A stretch of 64,000 nucleotides of DNA, from assembly GCF_000817775.3 (NCBI RefSeq), contig NZ_JTHE03000009.1:27232-91231 (forward strand), given 5' to 3'. This document shows, in pieces, positions 51,858 through 60,287 of the stretch; the stretch's first letter is position 1, and every line of letters begins with the position of its first letter. A program made the position numbers and the translations under genes. The notes under the pieces were generated by a model. It saw nothing but the letters and a program-made list of their open reading frames with translations. It ran no database searches and had not been told where the DNA came from. The stretch is from Lyngbya confervoides BDU141951 (GTDB taxonomy: Bacteria > Cyanobacteriota > Cyanobacteriia > Thermosynechococcales > Thermosynechococcaceae).

Positions 51858-52966
51858 GGTTGCTGCTGGGTAATACAGTGAAAGGCACCCCCCCCTGTGA
51901 TCAAGGCTCGGGCAGAAAGGCCAATGACCCGGCGAGTGGGGAAGCAAGCTTGAATTGCAGCGATCGCAGGGGCATCAAAGGGACTCTCGTAGGTGGGAAC
52001 CAGAACACAGGTGTTAGCGATATAAAAATTTAGATAGCTGGCTGGAAGGATATCCCCAGTTCCATCTCGGATGGGGCCAGGGGACGGGAGCGTAACAAGC
52101 TGCAGCATTCGCCCCTGAGCATCTTGCGCCTGGGACAACTGCCTGGCAATCTGTTTGAGCACGGCAGCATTGGGATCTTGTGCCGTTCGCGCCTCCATGA
52201 CCATGACCACCCCCGGGCAAACGAACCGAGCCAGGGTATCAATATGACCATCGGTATGATCATTGATCAGGCCCTGATCCAGCCAGATGATTTTCTGATA
52301 CCCCAGTCCTGCCTGCAGCCGACTGTTGATCTCAGCTTCCGTAATCCCTGGGTTACGGTTCGGGTTGAGCAGACATTGGCGCGTGGTCAGACAGGTGCCC
52401 TGGCCATCGCTTTCCAAGGCACCTCCCTCTGCCACCAGCTGAACGGTTTGGCTGGGAAGATGGGTCATCTGCACGAGGGCTTGCGCCAGATGCACATCAT
52501 GGGGAAAGTCATATTTACTGCCCCAGCCATTAAAGCAAAAGCGAACCGCCAGATCCTGGACCTCAGAAGGCAGGCTCGAGGGAGGCTGGGACAGCGAAGA
52601 AGGTCTATCCGACCGCTGGGGCGCTTTCCCTGCTTTTTGCACAAAAATGGGGGCTGTATCCCGCAGCCAGATGTCATCGTAAGGGCACAGGTGATAATAC
52701 ACCGGCAGGCCAGCAAGATACTGCTCCGCTCGCTGGCGAACGCTTTGATCAAACACCAGAATATTCAACCGTTCCCCCCGTGGCTGGCCGGTGACGGGAT
52801 CGCAATCGGCGATGCCTCGACACAGCTGGGCAAATTCTCCACAGGCAGCCTCGAAATAACCGGGCCACTCCTCAGGAAGACGGGGAAAAGCCAGCCAGCA
52901 GGCTGAATGGGGCTCCCACTCAGCAGGATGCCGCAGGGAGGGAGGCGATAGGCTAGGGCGGTTCAT
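51854..52966 (-). CDS. aguA: Agmatine deiminase
   Basis: The 370-aa penteinase converts agmatine to N-carbamoylputrescine and ammonia. Together with AguB it makes putrescine from arginine-derived agmatine. Features: HPAEWEPHSACWLAFP at the start, DIWLRDTAPIFV, EGGALESDGQG, the loop NDHTDGHIDTLARF and the catalytic Cys in GGGAFHCITQQ. ATG 52966 is the first start that matches the family, and it lies inside a 13-bp triple repeat. A TTG at 52987 would add seven residues coded by that repeat. Confidence 0.95.
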   Translation of the reverse strand: MNRPSLSPPSLRHPAEWEPHSACWLAFPRLPEEWPGYFEAACGEFAQLCRGIADCDPVTGQPRGERLNILVFDQSVRQRAEQYLAGLPVYYHLCPYDDIWLRDTAPIFVQKAGKAPQRSDRPSSLSQPPSSLPSEVQDLAVRFCFNGWGSKYDFPHDVHLAQALVQMTHLPSQTVQLVAEGGALESDGQGTCLTTRQCLLNPNRNPGITEAEINSRLQAGLGYQKIIWLDQGLINDHTDGHIDTLARFVCPGVVMVMEARTAQDPNAAVLKQIARQLSQAQDAQGRMLQLVTLPSPGPIRDGTGDILPASYLNFYIANTCVLVPTYESPFDAPAIAAIQACFPTRRVIGLSARALITGGGAFHCITQQQP

Positions 52967-53003
52967 CGGGTCAAGGAATCGGGTCAAGGAATCGGGTCAA
53001 GGA
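52965..53003 (-). repeat. 13-bp triple tandem repeat over the aguA start
   Basis: ATCGGGTCAAGGA occurs three times without gap or mismatch (52965-52977, 52978-52990, 52991-53003). The copy nearest aguA overlaps its ATG, and the other two occupy the ribosome-binding region, which has no Shine-Dalgarno sequence. Confidence 0.95.
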
Positions 53004-53021
53004 AGTACTCGCTTCCCCCAC

Positions 53022-54389
53022 CTAGCCAATTTGAAAGAGAAAGCAGACCTTATGTTCTCGCCCCAGACAGACCAAGTCACCGGGCTTAATGCGAACGCGA
53101 TGGCCCGGTTGAACCAACTCATCGTTGACATAGGTGCCGTTAGCGCTACCGGCATCCTCAATGTAGTACCCCTCCGGAGTAACATACAAATTTGAATGCT
53201 TGCGAGAGACAACCTCGCTGTCGGCAAAGCCGGAAACATCCACATCCGGGTGAATGGAGTCGGTCTGTTTTCCAATTAAGAGCCGCGTCAAATGGCTGGG
53301 CAATTCAACGCTGGTCTGGGTGCGCTGATGAATAAATCGAGCCAGGGGCCGCTGGATGACCGTGGCCCCGACATTACCGGACAAGACCGGAGGGGGACTG
53401 GGCTGCATCGTGGTTGAGGCGCTTCCAGCAGAACCGATGGCCTCAGGCGGGTCGGGTGGTGGTGGAACCGAAGGCACACCCTCCGAATCCTCGTCCCAGG
53501 TTGGAGACGGGAAAGCGGGAGGAGTGGGATCAGACCCTAGACTTTGGAGGGGATCGGATCCAGATTGCAGGGGATTAAGGGCCGGGGGCAAGGAGTCTGC
53601 GTTAATCGGGGGAGGCGCTGGCGGAGCAGGGGGTTCTCGCAGGTCAAAGGCGTAATGCTCGGGATGTTGGGGAGGAATGGTGGGAGGAAGCGGCGGCGGG
53701 GTCTCTGGCGGCGGCACGAGAGTCTCTCGATCGGAGTCTCGATCGGCACCGGGACTCACCACAAAGGTCGGCTCAGTTTCGGTTGGATCAAGGGGGAACG
53801 GACCGGGTCCCCCCGGACCAGAACTCACCGCAAAGGGCGGCGGGGTTGCCCCCCCAGGCGAGGCAACAACGTTGGTCGGAGGCAAGGCTGAATCGGCATT
53901 CCCCCCCTCGGCAGGATGGACCACATTTGTAGGCGGCAAATTGGAGCCAAGAGAAGGATCTAGCGGCGGGTTCACAACGTTCGTCGGGGGAAGATCGGCG
54001 GGACCCATCGTGCCACCTGAGGGATGCACCACATTGGTGGGTGGCAAATTAGACCCGACCCTCTCCGCAGCCGAACCGATCACATTCGTAGGAGGAACTT
54101 CGGAGGGGGATGGATCTGAAAAGGGATTGACCACATTGGTGGGCGGTAGCGCTGACTCCACCGGCGTTGGCTCTAGGGGCGGCAGGGGAGACGGGACTGG
54201 TTCACTGCTCGATTGGGACGCAACGCCCCGCGGCATGGAAGCCCCACATTGGGGACAAAAAAATGCATCTTCAGGCACTGAAGCTTGACAGGTTGGGCAA
54301 GCGGTTAACGCCGGGAGGGGCTGATAACAGCCTTCGCATTCCGAAGCGCTGGTCGGATTGAGATGTCCGCAATTGTTACAGTGAATCAT
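53022..54389 (-). CDS. FHA-domain protein with zinc ribbons and six PPTNV repeats
   Basis: The 455-aa protein has two N-terminal zinc ribbons (Cys 4, 7, 18, 21 and 31, 34, 45, 48). A Pro-rich region carries six copies of PPTN(V)(V/I) at about residues 82, 99, 116, 134, 152 and 170, spaced 17-18 residues. A long low-complexity linker follows, and a C-terminal FHA domain (LLIGKQTDSIHPDVDVSGF, SRKHSNLYV, EDAGSANGTYVN) binds phosphothreonine. Start ATG 54389 removes an unconserved leader. It probably takes part in Ser/Thr-kinase signalling as a scaffold. Confidence 0.9.
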   Translation of the reverse strand: MIHCNNCGHLNPTSASECEGCYQPLPALTACPTCQASVPEDAFFCPQCGASMPRGVASQSSSEPVPSPLPPLEPTPVESALPPTNVVNPFSDPSPSEVPPTNVIGSAAERVGSNLPPTNVVHPSGGTMGPADLPPTNVVNPPLDPSLGSNLPPTNVVHPAEGGNADSALPPTNVVASPGGATPPPFAVSSGPGGPGPFPLDPTETEPTFVVSPGADRDSDRETLVPPPETPPPLPPTIPPQHPEHYAFDLREPPAPPAPPPINADSLPPALNPLQSGSDPLQSLGSDPTPPAFPSPTWDEDSEGVPSVPPPPDPPEAIGSAGSASTTMQPSPPPVLSGNVGATVIQRPLARFIHQRTQTSVELPSHLTRLLIGKQTDSIHPDVDVSGFADSEVVSRKHSNLYVTPEGYYIEDAGSANGTYVNDELVQPGHRVRIKPGDLVCLGREHKVCFLFQIG

Positions 54390-54507
54390 GGGCCTAGAAA
54401 GCAAGTCGGCATGTCTGTGCAACTATGATGCACTACTTTTGCCCATGCCGCAGATTTCATTAAAAATCATGAAATTATGGAAGGGATTGTTCTATTGAGG
54501 ACTCTCC

Positions 54508-55689
54508 GTGTTTGATCTTCCCCTCAAGGATCCGATTTTAATCGTCGCTTTGCTGCTAGTACTCATTGGCATGGTGCCATTCCTAGCGCGTCAACTGAGA
54601 TTACCCAGTATTGTACTACTGATCCTCGTGGGCATGGGTGCTGGAACCCATGGCCTGGGGTTAATAGCCCGAGATGCTCAGCTCATTTTGCTGGAAAAAA
54701 TTGGGCTGCTTTACATTATGCTGCTGGCCGGGGTCCAAATTGATCTGGGTAATCTGCGGCGATTGGGACTGCGATCGCTCATTTTTGGGGTGCTAACCTT
54801 CCTGGTGCCCTTTGGTCTGGGCATTGTCCTGGGGTACTTTGGGTTCGGCCTGAGCATGACGGGGGCTTGCGTGGTGGGACTGCTGCTGTCTCCCCATGTG
54901 CTGCTGGCCTATCCCACGGTGATTCGCCAGGGCCTGACCCAAGAGGAATTCATTGGGGTCACGGTGGGGGCCACGGTCGTTACCTCCTTCCTGACCCTGC
55001 TAGTTTTTTCCATGATTCAGGCGGCGGCCCTGGGCACCCTTGGGCCGGGGTTCACCTTGAAAATTGTCCTGGGGCTGCCGGTGCTGATAGGTCTGAGCTT
55101 CTGGATTATTCCACGCTGGGGCGATCAACTTCTGAAAGACCCGCAGGGCGACCTGAGAAGCCAGTTTATCTTTGTGCTGGCCACTCTCTTTGTGGTGGCG
55201 GGCATGACCACACTCCTGGGCATTGATGCCATTGTCGGCGCCTTTATCGCCGGACTAGCTTTAAATCCGGCCATTCCCCTGCACAGCCCCCTGATGCAGC
55301 GCGTGGAATTTGTGGGAAATAGCCTATTTATTCCCTCCTTTTTAATTTCTGTGGGGGTGCTGTGTAACCCGCGCGTCCTGGGAAGCTCCGTTGAGGTGGT
55401 GGGGATTACCCTGGCACTAACGCTGGTGTCCTTCCTGGGCAAGGCGATCGCCACCGGGATTGTCCGCCACCTGTTTGGCTACTCTGTCCTGCAGGGGATG
55501 GCCATGCTGAGCTTGACCATTGCTCGGGCTGCTCTGGTTCTGGTCATTGCCCTCTTTGCCAGGAACTACGAACTCATCTCGGAGGTGATTTTTAATGTCA
55601 CCGTCGCCTATATCCTGCTGACCTGTCTGGTAGGCTCTGCGCTGACGGAATGGACAACCGTGAAACTGCGATCGGAGGCGTCGGCATGA
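54508..55689 (+). CDS. Cation:proton antiporter (CPA2 family)
   Basis: The 393-aa integral membrane protein has about 11-12 TM helices of the KefB/NapA type: LVLIGMVPFLARQLRLPSIVLLILVGMGAG at the start and GIDAIVGAFIAGLALNP near residue 240. No C-terminal TrkA-N or universal-stress domain is present, so it is the short form. It exchanges Na+ or K+ for H+ across the plasma or thylakoid membrane. Start is GTG 54508 with GAGG 8 nt upstream. It is coupled to the next gene by ATGA. Confidence 0.88.
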   Translation: MFDLPLKDPILIVALLLVLIGMVPFLARQLRLPSIVLLILVGMGAGTHGLGLIARDAQLILLEKIGLLYIMLLAGVQIDLGNLRRLGLRSLIFGVLTFLVPFGLGIVLGYFGFGLSMTGACVVGLLLSPHVLLAYPTVIRQGLTQEEFIGVTVGATVVTSFLTLLVFSMIQAAALGTLGPGFTLKIVLGLPVLIGLSFWIIPRWGDQLLKDPQGDLRSQFIFVLATLFVVAGMTTLLGIDAIVGAFIAGLALNPAIPLHSPLMQRVEFVGNSLFIPSFLISVGVLCNPRVLGSSVEVVGITLALTLVSFLGKAIATGIVRHLFGYSVLQGMAMLSLTIARAALVLVIALFARNYELISEVIFNVTVAYILLTCLVGSALTEWTTVKLRSEASA

Positions 55690-56429
55690 TTGATTTCCTC
55701 GTAACCTGGCGCAATCCCCTGGCCATGGGAGTGACGCTCATGGGGGCTACGCTGTGGTTACGGCTTTGGGATAGCCTGGCGGCCCAGGGCCGCATCGAGT
55801 CCAAGCTGAGCCGGAAAATCATTCACATCACCACCGGTCCCCTGTTTGTGCTGTGCTGGCCCCTCTTTGACGCCAGTTTCTCCGCCAGGGGATGGGCTGC
55901 CCTGGTCCCAGGGGTGCTTACGGCTCAGTTCCTGGCCGTGGGGATGGGCTGGATTGACGACCCCGCGGCGGTGCAAGCCATGACCCGCCAGGGGCAGCGT
56001 GGTGAACTCTTAAAAGGTCCCCTGCAGTATGGGCTGGTTTTTGTGGGATGTACCCTGGTGTTCTGGCGCAGCTCTCCCCTGAGTCTTACGGCACTGATGA
56101 CCATTTGCGGGGGGGATGGTTTGGCCGATATTGTTGGCCGCCGTTACGGAAGGCATAAACTTCCCTGGAATGGTCAGAAAAGCTGGGCTGGAAGCCTGGC
56201 CATGTTTCTAGGAGCGCTAGGATTAACAGTTCTAATGCTGAGTCTGTTTGACGCCCTGCAGCTAGTTCGCGCCCCCCTGGGAACAGGGCAGGAGTGGGGA
56301 AAGGTGGTGTTGATCCTCAGCGGGGCCACCCTGGTGGAATCGCTGCCCCTGCGCGATGTGGACAATCTAACCATCACCCTGGCCACGCTTGGCTTGGGGA
56401 TTTGGCTGTGGGGGAGCGATCTGTTCTAG
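55686..56429 (+). CDS. Phytol/polyprenol kinase-like membrane protein
   Basis: The 247-aa protein has about six TM helices and the family motifs ESKLSRKIIHITTGPLF near residue 38 and GGDGLADIVGRRYGRHKLPWN with KSWAGSLAMF. These belong to the CTP-dependent dolichol/phytol kinase family (VTE5/SEC59), which salvages phytol for tocopherol and chlorophyll. The start ATG 55686 overlaps the antiporter stop by 4 nt, so both are made from one transcript. Substrate unproven. Confidence 0.82.
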   Translation: MIDFLVTWRNPLAMGVTLMGATLWLRLWDSLAAQGRIESKLSRKIIHITTGPLFVLCWPLFDASFSARGWAALVPGVLTAQFLAVGMGWIDDPAAVQAMTRQGQRGELLKGPLQYGLVFVGCTLVFWRSSPLSLTALMTICGGDGLADIVGRRYGRHKLPWNGQKSWAGSLAMFLGALGLTVLMLSLFDALQLVRAPLGTGQEWGKVVLILSGATLVESLPLRDVDNLTITLATLGLGIWLWGSDLF

Positions 56430-56434
56430 ACCCC

Positions 56435-57457
56435 TCACATGAGGGGAGGACTGGACCAATGCTGAAACCCCGACTCCAGACTCAACCTTTGGGGGGCCCC
56501 CGATCCTTGCAGATAAACCTCTAGATCGGGGGTGATCTGGCCAATGATTGCAGCACCAGACTCAAGCTGGGGCAGCAGCTGAGCAGCGGCCTGGGGCGGT
56601 AAGCTCAGCACCAGTTCAAAATCTTCCCCGCCGTACAGCGCCCAGTCTTGAGCCTGAAGGGGGGAGAGCGATCGCGTTCTAAACAGGGCTGGATGGATGG
56701 GGATTTGATCTTGGGCTAGAATCGCTCCCACCTGGCTGGCTCGGCAAAGCTGGACCACGGCATCGGCCAGGCCATCACTGCTATCCATGCCGGCAATGGT
56801 TCCTGGACAGATACACTGGCGCAGCGCCTGGAGAACATCGAAGCGGGGAACCGGACGCTGGTGGGCCTGCAACAGCGCAGCGCGATCGCTCGGGTTTAAA
56901 TCGCCCCCCCAGGTGGGATGGAGGAGCAGTTCCAGGCCCGCGCGGGAAGCCCCGTGCCATCCCGTTGCTAACAACACATGGCCTGGCTGAGCCCGGTGGC
57001 GCAAGATCGCACCCTGGTCGGGAACTTCGCCCAGGGCAGTAATGCTCACGGTGATCGTGGGCGACCGGACCACATCTCCCCCCCAGATCACGCCGCCATA
57101 GGTTTGGAGACAGTCCGACAGGCCCATATAGACCTCCTGGAGCCAATGCTGGGAAAGCCCAGGCGGTAGCCCCAAGCCCACCGTGAGGCCCAGGGGAGAC
57201 GCCCCCATTGCCGCCAGGTCGGAAAGATTCACCGCCGCAGATCGCCAGCCCACATCCCTAGCAGAGGTGGTGCGATCGCTAAAATGAACTCCCTCCACCA
57301 GCACATCGGTGGTGATGACCAGCTGATGCCCTGGATTGGGGGTGAGTAAGGCGGCATCGTCGCCAATGATGTGGGCGGGACAAAACCCCTGCAGCAGCGC
57401 CAGGACGCCTTGTTCTCCCAGATCGCCCACCGTAAGATTCGATGCCGACGCCGCCAT
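56435..57457 (-). CDS. thiL: Thiamine-monophosphate kinase
   Basis: The 340-aa AIR-synthase-fold enzyme phosphorylates thiamine monophosphate to thiamine diphosphate. Motifs: GDDAALLTPNPGHQLVITTDVLVEGVHF, GWRSAAVNLSDLAAMGA and AGMDSSDGLADAV, followed by LYGGEDFELVLSLP. It follows the cyclophilin gene after 3 nt, an order common in cyanobacteria. It is convergent with the kinase-like membrane protein. Confidence 0.95.
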   Translation of the reverse strand: MAASASNLTVGDLGEQGVLALLQGFCPAHIIGDDAALLTPNPGHQLVITTDVLVEGVHFSDRTTSARDVGWRSAAVNLSDLAAMGASPLGLTVGLGLPPGLSQHWLQEVYMGLSDCLQTYGGVIWGGDVVRSPTITVSITALGEVPDQGAILRHRAQPGHVLLATGWHGASRAGLELLLHPTWGGDLNPSDRAALLQAHQRPVPRFDVLQALRQCICPGTIAGMDSSDGLADAVVQLCRASQVGAILAQDQIPIHPALFRTRSLSPLQAQDWALYGGEDFELVLSLPPQAAAQLLPQLESGAAIIGQITPDLEVYLQGSGAPQRLSLESGFQHWSSPPLM

Positions 57458-57460
57458 ACC

Positions 57461-58576
57461 CTAGGCAGCGCTAGATTTTACAAAATGATCCAGGCCCTCG
57501 GTAACCTTTACATTCACAATGGTGTCTCCCTCCTTCAGATCCCCCAGGACTTCCTTTCCGCGGGTCACATAGCCAAAGACCGCATAGCGACCATCCAGGA
57601 GGTTTGAACCCGCCGGGGTCAGTTCGGACTCGAATAGATGGAAGAAAAATTGGGAGGAAGCATCGTTGGGATCGTCACCGTGGGCCATGGCGATCGCGCC
57701 GTAGGCGGAGAAGGGCAGGCGAGGATGCTCAAGATACAGACCGGCATCTTCAAGGGTGACGCCATAAATCGGGACTTCTTCCTCTTCCGTCCGAATTTCC
57801 AGGGGAATGGATCGATATTGCTTAGTCTTCGGGTCAACGAATCCAATGGCATCGCCCTTAGGCTTGCCTCCTTGCACCACATAGGACTCCTCGGATCGAG
57901 TGAAGGGCAAGCCGTTGTAAAACTTACGCTGCACCAAGTCCACAAAATTACCGGCGGTGATGGGGGCATTGTAGCCATCAACAACCAGGGTTAAGGTGCC
58001 CTTACTGGTCTGCATTTCAACGGTGGCCCGTCCCCGGAGCTGCGGCAGAGTCTGATATTCTTCAGGAATTTCGAAGGGAAATCCATCCACCATCGCGGCT
58101 TCCAGCGTTCCAATCTTAGTCATGATGTCAGCGCGCAGGGTTTTAATCTTGGTGCCGTCCTTTTCATCGGCGGCCACCTTTAAAAGCTCTAAATCTTCGA
58201 TAATTTCCTCTGCAAGCGGTTCAGCCTTGGCCTGATTTTCCGGCAGGACGCTTTCCAGAATTTCTGTTTTTTTGCGCTTAAAGGTGGAGCTAGCTTTGAC
58301 GATGTCGGACTTAACCCCAGACCAGCGACGCCCCCGAGCCTGGCTTTCAATATCTTCCAAGTCGAGCTGGACAGCGCGAATTGCATCGTTATCAAAGGGC
58401 AGCGCTAATCGCAGCAGCGCTTGGGGATCCTTAATAGCGTTGCCGGGCGGCAGTCCGGCAATCAAGCCCACGGCATGGGCTGGAATTGCCGAGAGTCCCA
58501 GAACGATGCAGAGCACCAGGGTCAGGAGTGTGGATCGCTTGGCTAGGGAGGCCAGGGGGGGAAGGGAGATGTGCAT
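57461..58576 (-). CDS. Lumenal cyclophilin-type peptidylprolyl isomerase (TLP40/CYP38-like)
   Basis: The 371-aa exported protein has a signal peptide ending AHA near residue 35. A helical domain (about 60-190, EDIESQARGRRWSGVKSDIV) similar to PsbQ-like bundles follows. The cyclophilin domain (about 195-370) has FVDLVQRKFYNGLPFTRSEESYVVQGG. This is the TLP40/CYP38 layout, needed for photosystem II assembly in plants. Active-site residues are only partly conserved, as usual in this subfamily. GTG 58582 would add two residues. It heads an operon with thiL. Confidence 0.9.
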   Translation of the reverse strand: MHISLPPLASLAKRSTLLTLVLCIVLGLSAIPAHAVGLIAGLPPGNAIKDPQALLRLALPFDNDAIRAVQLDLEDIESQARGRRWSGVKSDIVKASSTFKRKKTEILESVLPENQAKAEPLAEEIIEDLELLKVAADEKDGTKIKTLRADIMTKIGTLEAAMVDGFPFEIPEEYQTLPQLRGRATVEMQTSKGTLTLVVDGYNAPITAGNFVDLVQRKFYNGLPFTRSEESYVVQGGKPKGDAIGFVDPKTKQYRSIPLEIRTEEEEVPIYGVTLEDAGLYLEHPRLPFSAYGAIAMAHGDDPNDASSQFFFHLFESELTPAGSNLLDGRYAVFGYVTRGKEVLGDLKEGDTIVNVKVTEGLDHFVKSSAA

Positions 58577-58816
58577 GGTCACGGGTCTGAAGTACCAACC
58601 GTTCTATCAAAGAGAGCCATTTTTCACTATATCAGTCGGTGTTGACCCCACCATGGAAGAACCTCCGGCAGACTCGGCGCGTCCTGTCCAAAGGCAACTC
58701 ACCGTGAAGCCTTTGCAGAGCAGGCTTTTCAGCCTTTTTTGTAAAAACTTTAGTGTTGAATGAATGAAAGTGAAACAAAGTTTGCTAGGATACATAAGCT
58801 GATAAATTCAGCACAA

Positions 58817-58889
58817 GGGCGATTAGCTCAGTTGGTAGAGCGCCTCGTTTACACCGAGGATGTCGGCGGTTCGAGTCCGTCATCGCCCA
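58817..58889 (+). tRNA. tRNA-Val (anticodon TAC)
   Basis: A 73-nt cloverleaf. Acceptor GGGCGAT pairs with ATCGCCC, D arm TAGCTCAGTTGGTAGAGC, anticodon stem CCTCG/CGAGG with loop TTTACAC (anticodon TAC), T arm GGCGGTTCGAGTCCGTC. The 3' CCA is not encoded, as is common in cyanobacteria. Confidence 0.97.
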
Positions 58890-58934
58890 TGATTCCCAAA
58901 CAAATAGCGCGTTTGTAAACATTCGCTAAACCCT

Positions 58935-59339
58935 TTAGAAATTTGTAGAAATGGCCTGCACTGGACAGGTGGGTACACACTGTTCGCAAACCACACAGCG
59001 CGATCGCTGAAAGGTAAGGCGCGCGGTGTCAGGATCGAGCCTGAGCGCCTCCGTCGGACAGACGCCCGTACACAGCCCGCAGTGAACGCAACGGTCCTCA
59101 TCAATTAAAATTTCTCGATTCGCAGAGGATACGCGAATCTCTTGCGACTCCATCCATTCAATGGCCGATTCAAGCTGATCAATATCGCCCGATAGCTCCA
59201 CCACCACCTTCCCCACCTGATTGGGAGCAATTTGGGCTCGGATAATATTGGCAGCTACGTTGTAATCCTTCGCGAGGCGATAGGTGATCGGCGTTTGTAC
59301 CGTCCGTTGAGGGAAGATAATTGTGACTCGCTTTTTCAA
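58935..59339 (-). CDS. NIL-domain 4Fe-4S ferredoxin
   Basis: The 134-aa protein has an N-terminal NIL domain ([34 protein letters not shown]), a ligand-binding module also found in methionine ABC ATPases. Two [4Fe-4S] motifs follow: [16 protein letters not shown] and [16 protein letters not shown]. Start is TTG 59339 with GGGAGG 7 nt before it; the longer frame upstream lacks homology. This family occurs in cyanobacteria and may link electron transfer to sulfur or methionine metabolism. Confidence 0.9.
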   Translation of the reverse strand: MKKRVTIIFPQRTVQTPITYRLAKDYNVAANIIRAQIAPNQVGKVVVELSGDIDQLESAIEWMESQEIRVSSANREILIDEDRCVHCGLCTGVCPTEALRLDPDTARLTFQRSRCVVCEQCVPTCPVQAISTNF

Positions 59340-59489
59340 ACCCCATCCTCCCTGGCAGATTGCCCCTTCATTGTAGATCTGGCTGGGAGTCTGCCCCGGT
59401 CCGCCTGGGCACTGGAGCATCAGATTCGCCAGCCTGAATCCGCAAAGAATAGCCTAAGATGTTATGCGGAAACCGTTCGGCGATCGCCC

Positions 59490-60287
59490 ATGAGACTTTT
59501 AATCGGCAATGATGATGGTGTGTTTGCACCCGGCATCCGTGCCCTCGCCAATACCCTCGCTGACGCCGGACATCAAGTGACGGTGGTCTGTCCAGACCGA
59601 GAGCGATCCGCCACGGGACATGGTTTGACCATTCACCAGCCCATTCGAGCTGAGATGGTGGAAGGCATTTTTCATGAGGGAATTCGGGCTTGGGCCTGCT
59701 CAGGCACCCCCTCGGACTGCATTAAGCTGGCCCTGGGAGCCCTGCTAGAGCATCCTCCCGACCTGGTGCTTTCCGGCATTAACCAGGGGGCTAATTTGGG
59801 CACCGATGTCCTCTATTCGGGCACCGTTTCGGCGGCGATGGAAGGCGTCATTGAGGATATTCCCAGTATTGCCTTGAGCTTAACCAGCTTCACCTATCAT
59901 GATTTTGGTCCAGCCGCCCGATTCGCCCGGCATCTGGTGGATCAATGGCAACAGCAATCCCTCAAGGACCCTATTTTGCTGAACGTCAATATTCCAGCCT
60001 TCCCCGACAGCGAAATTAAGGGCACCAAGATCACGCGCCAGGGCATTCGTCGCTACTTTGATATGTTTGAAAAGCGAATTGATCCACGCGGCAAAACCTA
60101 CTATTGGCTTGCTGGAGAAGTGGTGGAAGATGCCGAGATGCCCCCTGGCTTCGAAGATGTAGCGGAGATCACGACCGATGTTCAGGCAAATCGCCAGAAA
60201 TATATCTCCATTACGCCTCTGCAATACAACCTCACCTACCATAAGGCCATCACCCGCCTGGAAACCTGGTTAAGCCTCACCCCCTAA
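59490..60287 (+). CDS. surE: 5'/3'-nucleotidase SurE
   Basis: The 265-aa stationary-phase survival phosphatase dephosphorylates nucleoside monophosphates and other phosphoesters. Metal-binding NDDG ([17 protein letters not shown]), [11 protein letters not shown] and [25 protein letters not shown] are intact. ATG 59490 is the family start; the open frame upstream overlaps the ferredoxin gene region and is not coding. It ends overlapping the ppx stop by 4 nt (convergent). Confidence 0.95.
   Translation: MRLLIGNDDGVFAPGIRALANTLADAGHQVTVVCPDRERSATGHGLTIHQPIRAEMVEGIFHEGIRAWACSGTPSDCIKLALGALLEHPPDLVLSGINQGANLGTDVLYSGTVSAAMEGVIEDIPSIALSLTSFTYHDFGPAARFARHLVDQWQQQSLKDPILLNVNIPAFPDSEIKGTKITRQGIRRYFDMFEKRIDPRGKTYYWLAGEVVEDAEMPPGFEDVAEITTDVQANRQKYISITPLQYNLTYHKAITRLETWLSLTP

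Noticed and set aside
53356..54288. Long plus-strand frames opposite the FHA gene
   Set aside because: Shadow frames caused by the Pro/Gly-rich repetitive coding sequence; no start signals or motifs.
59232..59489. N-terminal extension of the surE frame
   Set aside because: Overlaps the ferredoxin gene on the other strand and lacks homology; SurE begins at [10 protein letters not shown].
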